Shown piece after piece: positions 33,998 through 38,458 of a stretch of DNA of 38,458 bases. This stretch comes from Bacteroidales bacterium (GTDB taxonomy: Bacteria; Bacteroidota; Bacteroidia; Bacteroidales; UBA10428), in assembly GCA_016934395.1 (NCBI GenBank), contig JAFGSZ010000003.1, forward strand, positions 1 to 38,458, read 5' to 3'. The notes beneath the pieces were generated by a model. The model did not search any database. It saw nothing but the letters and a program-made list of their open reading frames with translations, and was not told the origin of the DNA. The position numbers were made by a program, and so were the translations under genes. Within the stretch, counting starts at the first letter, position 1; each line of letters begins with the position of its first letter.

Positions 33998-36121
33998 TTG
34001 TCAACATTGGGAAAAAATATTGGTGTATATATTTGTTCGGGTTGTGAAATCGGGAATTGTATCAATACTGAGAAAACCTGTCAAGTGGCTATGGAAGAAT
34101 TTAATCTGAGCCATGCTAAAGTTCATTCTGCACTTTGTTCGGTTGAAGGCTATAACTTTATATTAACGGATATTGAAGAACACAAGCTAAAGGCAGTGCT
34201 TATTGCCGCCTGCTCGCCCAGAGTGAAAACCGAAGTGTTTGATTTCCCTGATAATATACTTTTGGAACGTGTAAACCTTAGAGAACAGGTTGCCTGGTGT
34301 TTTGAATATGGTGAAGATATGCAAATGGCTGCCGATGATTACCTCAGGATGGGAATTGTAAAACTAAAAAATACGACAGTTTCTGAACCCTATATTGCAG
34401 AGAACATAAATTCTGAAATACTTGTTGTTGGTGGCGGTATCTCCGGTTTATCTTCGGCAATAGAAGGAGCAAAAGCAGGCTATAAAATACATCTCGTTGA
34501 GAAGGAGAATACACTGGGCGGAAAATTAAATACGCTGTATAAACAATATCCTTCCCGGGCACCATTCAATACTTTAACCGATCCTGTACTGAAGAATAAG
34601 CTTGATGAAGTAACCAGCCTGGAAAACATTACGGTTTATACTTCAACCACTATTGAAAAAATATCTGGCCAGCCCGGATCTTTTGATGTAAAACTTTTAA
34701 ACGGGAAAACGCAGAATCTTAAAGTAGGTGCTGTTGTTGCTGCCATGGGCTGGGAACCATACGACGCTAATAAACTGGGCCACCTGGGATATGGAAAATC
34801 TCCAAATGTGATTACCAATGAAGAGTTTGAGAAAATGGTGAAAGAAAACCCCGGGCTGTCACTTCCGCCAAACATACTTTTTATACAATGTGCCGGCTCA
34901 AGAGATAAAAACCATTTACCCTATTGCTCATCCTACTGTTGTTGTACATCATTAAAACAGGCAAAATACATTCGTGAGCTGAGCCCCGATTCTTCCGTGT
35001 TTATTGTTTATAAGGATATCAGGACGCCCGGGTTGGGAGAAGAGTTTTATAAAGAAGTCCAAAAGGACGATCAGGTATTCTTTACCAAAGGAGTGATCAA
35101 CGAAGTGCTAACAGAAAATGAAAAACTCAGGGTAAATGTTGGTAAGACATTACAGGATGAAGATATATCATTGCAGGTAGACATGATTATCCTTGCAACA
35201 GGTATGCAACCTGCAGGCACCGAAGAGTTGAACCTTACATACAGGCTGGGAAAAGGTTTACCCGAATTAAAATATAATTTTTCTGATTCGCACTTTATTT
35301 GTTTTCCTTATGAAACCCGGCGTACAGGAATATATGCCGCAGGAAGTGTAAGAGCCCCCATGGATATAGCTGCCTGCACAGAAGATGCATCAGGAGCCAT
35401 GTTCAAAGCCATACAATGTATCGAAGCTGCTAAAAGGGGCGAGGCTGTTCATCCGCGTTCGGGAGATAAATCGTATCCCGATTTATTTATGGACCGCTGT
35501 ACCGATTGCAAAAGATGCACTGAAGAATGTCCGTTCGGGACCTATGATGAAACGGAACAAGGGACACCGCTTCTTAACATCAATCGATGCCGGCGATGTG
35601 GAATATGCCTGGGTTCGTGCCCGGAACGGGTAATCAATTTTTCTAACTTCTCTATAAACTCTGTTTCGGCAATGATTAAAGCCGTGGAAATACCCGATGA
35701 ATTTGAGGAGAAACCCAGGATATTAGTATTTGTGTGCGAGAATGATGCGTATCCGGCAATGGATATGGCAGGCACAAAAAGGCTAAAATATAGTCCTTAT
35801 GTGCGGATTATTCCTGTCCGCTGTCTGGGTTCTATAAATAAAGTGTGGATATCCGATGCCCTGTCCTGCGGATACGATGGCATATTACAAATAGGCTGTA
35901 AACCGGGCGAGAATTACCAGTGTCATTTTATTCACGGAAGTGAATTAACAGAAACCCGCGGTATAAATATTCAGGAAACCCTTCAATCGATGATGCTTGA
36001 ACCTGAGCGGATCAGGACCGAGTTTGTGGAGATAACCGATTATTTTAAAATTCCGGAAATCATCAATAATTATGTAGAAACCATTGAACGTATCGGGCCT
36101 AATCCTTTTAAGGGGATGTAA
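33998..36121 (+). CDS. qmoB: QmoB, HdrA/MvhD-like flavoprotein of the Qmo complex (TTG start)
   Basis: QmoB is the larger HdrA-like subunit, here 707 residues. It has an N-terminal Cys-rich part (ICSGCEIG, 12-19), a FAD domain (GGGISG, 145-150) and the HdrA signature CAGSRDKNHLPYCSSYCCC (298-316). Two [4Fe-4S] ferredoxin motifs follow at Cys501/504/507/511 and Cys531/534/537/541, then a C-terminal MvhD/FrhD-like domain (about 575-700, with CENDAYPA and GCKPGENYQCHF). The start must be TTG 33998: the conserved GVYICSGC begins nine residues in, and the next in-frame ATG is 30 codons later. The spacing to qmoA implies translational coupling. Confidence 0.95.
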   Translation: MSTLGKNIGVYICSGCEIGNCINTEKTCQVAMEEFNLSHAKVHSALCSVEGYNFILTDIEEHKLKAVLIAACSPRVKTEVFDFPDNILLERVNLREQVAWCFEYGEDMQMAADDYLRMGIVKLKNTTVSEPYIAENINSEILVVGGGISGLSSAIEGAKAGYKIHLVEKENTLGGKLNTLYKQYPSRAPFNTLTDPVLKNKLDEVTSLENITVYTSTTIEKISGQPGSFDVKLLNGKTQNLKVGAVVAAMGWEPYDANKLGHLGYGKSPNVITNEEFEKMVKENPGLSLPPNILFIQCAGSRDKNHLPYCSSYCCCTSLKQAKYIRELSPDSSVFIVYKDIRTPGLGEEFYKEVQKDDQVFFTKGVINEVLTENEKLRVNVGKTLQDEDISLQVDMIILATGMQPAGTEELNLTYRLGKGLPELKYNFSDSHFICFPYETRRTGIYAAGSVRAPMDIAACTEDASGAMFKAIQCIEAAKRGEAVHPRSGDKSYPDLFMDRCTDCKRCTEECPFGTYDETEQGTPLLNINRCRRCGICLGSCPERVINFSNFSINSVSAMIKAVEIPDEFEEKPRILVFVCENDAYPAMDMAGTKRLKYSPYVRIIPVRCLGSINKVWISDALSCGYDGILQIGCKPGENYQCHFIHGSELTETRGINIQETLQSMMLEPERIRTEFVEITDYFKIPEIINNYVETIERIGPNPFKGM

Positions 36122-36165
36122 TGGAAGAATTTAGAATTTAGAATGAACATCTTATAGAATGCCTT

Positions 36166-36372
36166 ATGGAAAAATCAAAAAGTTATACTGATTTATTGGT
36201 TTGGCAGAAATCACATAATCTTGTATTAGAAATTTATCGGATAACTAAGCTTTTCCCAAAAGAAGAAATATTTGGCTTAACATCACAGTTCAGAAGAGCG
36301 GCAGTTTCAATTTCTGCAAATAACTTGCCCCGAGGGGGCATAAGCAGAATCACAGGGCAACGCCCTCTGTAA
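36166..36372 (+). pseudogene. four-helix-bundle ORF broken by the Y1 transposase element, between qmoB and qmoC
   Basis: The first about 52 residues match the four-helix family well (DLLVWQKSHNLVLEIYRITKLFP, LTSQFRRAAVSISAN). At about 36322, where the family would continue ANIAEG, the sequence switches to LPRGGISRITGQRPL, which is the end of an inserted element with GC hairpins. The rest of the gene is not found beyond the element, so part was deleted. It is surely non-functional. Confidence 0.85.
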
Positions 36373-36956
36373 AATGATAAGACTAAACTTTGCCCTGAAA
36401 GGGCATAAGCAAATAATTATGGCACAGTCTCTTTCAAAAGTATATGTTCACATCACATTCAGCACAAAATATCGAAAAGCGCTGATTGACAACAAGATTA
36501 AATCGTCACTATTTGAATATTTAGGAGGTATTTGTAAAGGATTGGAATGTAATCCTGTAAAAATAGGAGGCCATATTGATCATGTTCATGTACTTTGTAC
36601 ACTTTCAAGGAAAATTGCCCAAATGAAGCTTCTGGAAGAATTAAAAAAGCAATCTTCAAAATGGATAAAAACCAAGGGGCGAGATTATGCTGACTTTTAT
36701 TGGCAAGGTGGATATGGTATATTTTCGGTTAATCCTTCAGAGGTTGATGTTGTTATTAATTATATAAATAATCAGGAAGAACATCATAATAAAAAAACAT
36801 TTCAGGATGAGTACAGAGCATTCCTGAAAAAATATAAAGTAGAATATGATGAACGCTATGTTTGGGATTAGGCTTGCGCCCTTTCAGGGCTTAAGCAATT
36901 TATTGGATAATCTTATAGGGCTTTGCCCTTTGTTGTTGCTAAACCCTTTCAGGGTT
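36324..36956 (+). mobile_element. IS200/REP-type Y1 transposase element with flanking GC hairpins
   Basis: A single-ORF element lies inside the broken four-helix gene. Six short hairpins surround the transposase, all with 5-6-bp GC-rich stems and 3-nt loops: 36326-36340, 36354-36366 and 36391-36405 before it, and 36878-36890, 36917-36929 and 36942-36956 after it. Three of them are followed by the shared motif TAAGCA. Such subterminal hairpins are recognised by IS200/IS605 and REP-associated (RAYT) HUH transposases. There is no TnpB. Exact ends are uncertain. Confidence 0.75.
36419..36871 (+). CDS. Y1 (HUH) transposase, IS200/IS605 TnpA or RAYT-like
   Basis: This 150-residue single-strand transposase has the HUH metal motif HVH (His55, His57, in GHIDHVHVL). 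The probable catalytic Tyr is Tyr115 in VINYINNQEEHH. The start MAQSLSKVYVHITFSTKYR is typical of the Bacteroidota group; a longer reading from 36374 runs into the hairpin region and is rejected. The ORF is intact, so the element may still be active. It lies between qmoB and qmoC in the same direction as the operon. Confidence 0.92.
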   Translation: MAQSLSKVYVHITFSTKYRKALIDNKIKSSLFEYLGGICKGLECNPVKIGGHIDHVHVLCTLSRKIAQMKLLEELKKQSSKWIKTKGRDYADFYWQGGYGIFSVNPSEVDVVINYINNQEEHHNKKTFQDEYRAFLKKYKVEYDERYVWD

Positions 36957-37006
36957 ACTGTTTTATTTGTTAATCTGCATATGTTGTACTATAGACAACT
37001 TGAATC

Positions 37007-38110
37007 ATGACTGCGATTCCCCCCGATATCAATTTTAAAAAGGAACTAAAGAAGATCAGCAAATCTTCATTAAATGAGTGTATGCAGTGCGGCACCTGCT
37101 CGGTAGTATGTTCCCTGGCGCCCGAAGAAAAACCCTTTCCCCGCAAGGAAATGTTCTGGGCCTCATGGGGACAAAAAGAGAAATTAATTGCCAATGCCGA
37201 TGTATGGTTGTGTCACCAGTGCGGCGATTGCAGCACCCATTGTCCGCGGGGAGTAAAACCTGCCGATGTGCTCTCCGCGATCCGTCAGATGAGTTATAAG
37301 AACTATGCACGTCCGAAATTTTTTGGGAGCTTACTGGCCAAACCTGCTTTGCTTCCTATTGCAATACTTATTCCCGTAATTATAATTGTTGTTATTTTGC
37401 TAATGGCAGGAACATTTACTATTCCTGAGGGTCCGGTAAATTACTCCCGCTTTTTTCCTCATGCCTGGCTCAATGGTTCCTTTACGTTGATAACCTTTGT
37501 AATATATGGACTGGCAGCTTCGGGGATTTTACGATTCAGGAAAGATTTACAATCGAATTTTCAAGGATTAAAAGCAAAAACGGGATTTTTTAAAAGTCTG
37601 CTCCAGGTTAAAAATGAAATATTACTGCATTCAAAATTCGGGAATTGCACAACACAGAAATCAAGGAAAATTGCTCACTTTTTAGTATTCTATGGATTTA
37701 TTATCCTCTTGCTGGTTACAGCTTACGCTATTATTGCGGCCATTACCCATAATTATCCCTTGGGCCTTACTAATCCCTTTAAAATGCTTGGTAACGCAGC
37801 AGCACTTATGCTTACCCTGGGTTTGGGGATTATGATTTTTAACCGGTTGTTTAAAAAAGATAAAACCGGTAAAAGTAATTATGCTGACTGGTTGCTGCTT
37901 ATATCTTTTTTCCTACTGACCATTTCTGGGATAGTGGTTCAATTGGCACGATTACAGAATTGGGGACCGGCATATCACCTGTATTTTTTTCATTTGGTTT
38001 GTGTGTGGTTTGTAATTATCTATCTGCCGTACACAAAATTTGCGCATATGATTTACCGGATATTAGCATTGAGCTTTGCCCATTCAATTGGGAGGGATTC
38101 TCCTGATTAG
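37007..38110 (+). CDS. qmoC: QmoC, membrane subunit of the Qmo complex (HdrC/HdrE-like fusion)
   Basis: QmoC joins an HdrC-like ferredoxin domain to a cytochrome b-like membrane domain and is the menaquinone-facing subunit. The 367-residue chain has two [4Fe-4S] motifs, CMQCGTCSVVC (Cys25/28/31/35) and CHQCGDCSTHCP (Cys69/72/75/79). About six membrane helices follow (roughly 115-137, 155-175, 220-245, 254-273, 290-310, 322-345), with His residues suited to heme b. In other organisms qmoC directly follows qmoB; here about 885 bp of broken four-helix ORF and transposon lie between. The reading frame is intact. Confidence 0.94.
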   Translation: MTAIPPDINFKKELKKISKSSLNECMQCGTCSVVCSLAPEEKPFPRKEMFWASWGQKEKLIANADVWLCHQCGDCSTHCPRGVKPADVLSAIRQMSYKNYARPKFFGSLLAKPALLPIAILIPVIIIVVILLMAGTFTIPEGPVNYSRFFPHAWLNGSFTLITFVIYGLAASGILRFRKDLQSNFQGLKAKTGFFKSLLQVKNEILLHSKFGNCTTQKSRKIAHFLVFYGFIILLLVTAYAIIAAITHNYPLGLTNPFKMLGNAAALMLTLGLGIMIFNRLFKKDKTGKSNYADWLLLISFFLLTISGIVVQLARLQNWGPAYHLYFFHLVCVWFVIIYLPYTKFAHMIYRILALSFAHSIGRDSPD

Positions 38111-38458
38111 AACAATTGGAGATAATAAATACTTACTGGTCCGCAAAGTGATTTTGGTGTAATTGAAAGATTTGTATATTTTTAAAGTCAAAATAAAAGT
38201 ACTTTACTAAAAAAGTCAGGATGTCTCTCTTTTCAAGGCATCCTGACTTCTTCGACAGGGCAAATCTTTTTTATTTTATCAATATTTAATTTATCATTCA
38301 ATGTATATCAATTAAAAAAAACTTCGAATGCATTAAATGGTTATACACGCAATGCCTTTACATATTTGAATCTCTCCTGACTTCGACACTGGGTCACCCA
38401 AAATTAAAAAGCTTAGCTATAAGTTTTTGCTCATGTGTTATGAGCATTGTATGAGACA
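38111..38458. other. 348-bp non-coding right edge
   Basis: After qmoC there is the terminator hairpin at 38215-38247 and then AT-rich DNA without a recognisable gene. The phrase TCCTGACTTC recurs at 38241 and 38375 near a TTCGACA. This could be the edge of another repeat or insertion sequence that continues outside the window. Confidence 0.4.
38215..38247 (+). terminator. terminator after qmoC
   Basis: A perfect 9-bp stem GTCAGGATG/CATCCTGAC with a 15-nt loop is preceded by a run of six A and followed by TTCTTC. It is placed 105 bp after the qmoC stop codon. It would end the apr-qmo transcript and might work in both directions. Confidence 0.6.

Noticed and set aside
36983-36999. Possible operator GTTGT...ACAAC just before qmoC
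   Set aside because: Only 5-bp arms in AT-rich DNA, off-centre symmetry, and no second copy seen; likely chance.
38375-38458. End of an insertion sequence at the right edge
   Set aside because: A TCCTGACTTC phrase recurs near the terminator, but no transposase or inverted end can be shown within the window.

Overview
The window looks like chromosomal DNA of an anaerobic Bacteroidota (Bacteroidales/Marinilabiliales-like). The evidence is a type IX secretion sorting domain (28047-28547), a FISUMP surface protein, an ECF sigma/FecR/STN-type TonB receptor/DUF4249 cassette, the typical Bacteroidota NagB+PIG-L fusion, AT-rich spacers, and a TAnnTTTG-type -7 element before aprB. No rRNA, tRNA or CRISPR array was seen.

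Layout: 1-111 holds a 28-bp tandem repeat. 301-2811 is a cupin-nrfH-nrfA operon for nitrite ammonification. 2838-7999 (minus) encodes a sigma/anti-sigma/TonB receptor/lipoprotein uptake system. 8250-12497 pairs an amino-sugar deaminase/deacetylase fusion with a sodium-solute symporter. 12580-18521 is mixed: J-domain protein, inorganic pyrophosphatase, CPBP protease, small envelope proteins, a GH140-like glycosidase and a lipoprotein metallo-hydrolase. 18573-23180 (minus) is a metal-uptake operon with a His-rich membrane protein, an outer-membrane barrel, a ZnuA-like binding protein and two permeases, but no ATPase gene. 23354-25375 holds a DsrE-like lipoprotein, peptide deformylase, and a DUF4405-type membrane protein behind a palindromic operator. 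25490-26355 is a nest of GIY-YIG-associated repeats. 26390-28547 has a decayed gene, a FISUMP protein and a T9SS-sorted protein.

The most notable part is 29162-38110: aprB, aprA, qmoA, qmoB and qmoC, in the order known from sulfate reducers and green sulfur bacteria. Together they encode adenylylsulfate (APS) reductase and its quinone-interacting membrane complex. They would couple APS/sulfite interconversion to the menaquinone pool, in a phylum not classically linked to this pathway. No sat or dsr genes are in the window, so the direction (APS reduction or sulfite oxidation) cannot be decided here.

Three of the four gaps in this locus are occupied by ORFs of the four-helix-bundle (23S rRNA intervening-sequence/S23) family, each with low-complexity repeats. 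One splits aprB from aprA, one lies between aprA and qmoA and has an early stop codon, and one between qmoB and qmoC is broken by a Y1 (HUH) transposase surrounded by six short GC hairpins. All ORFs stay co-directional, so transcription could still run through.
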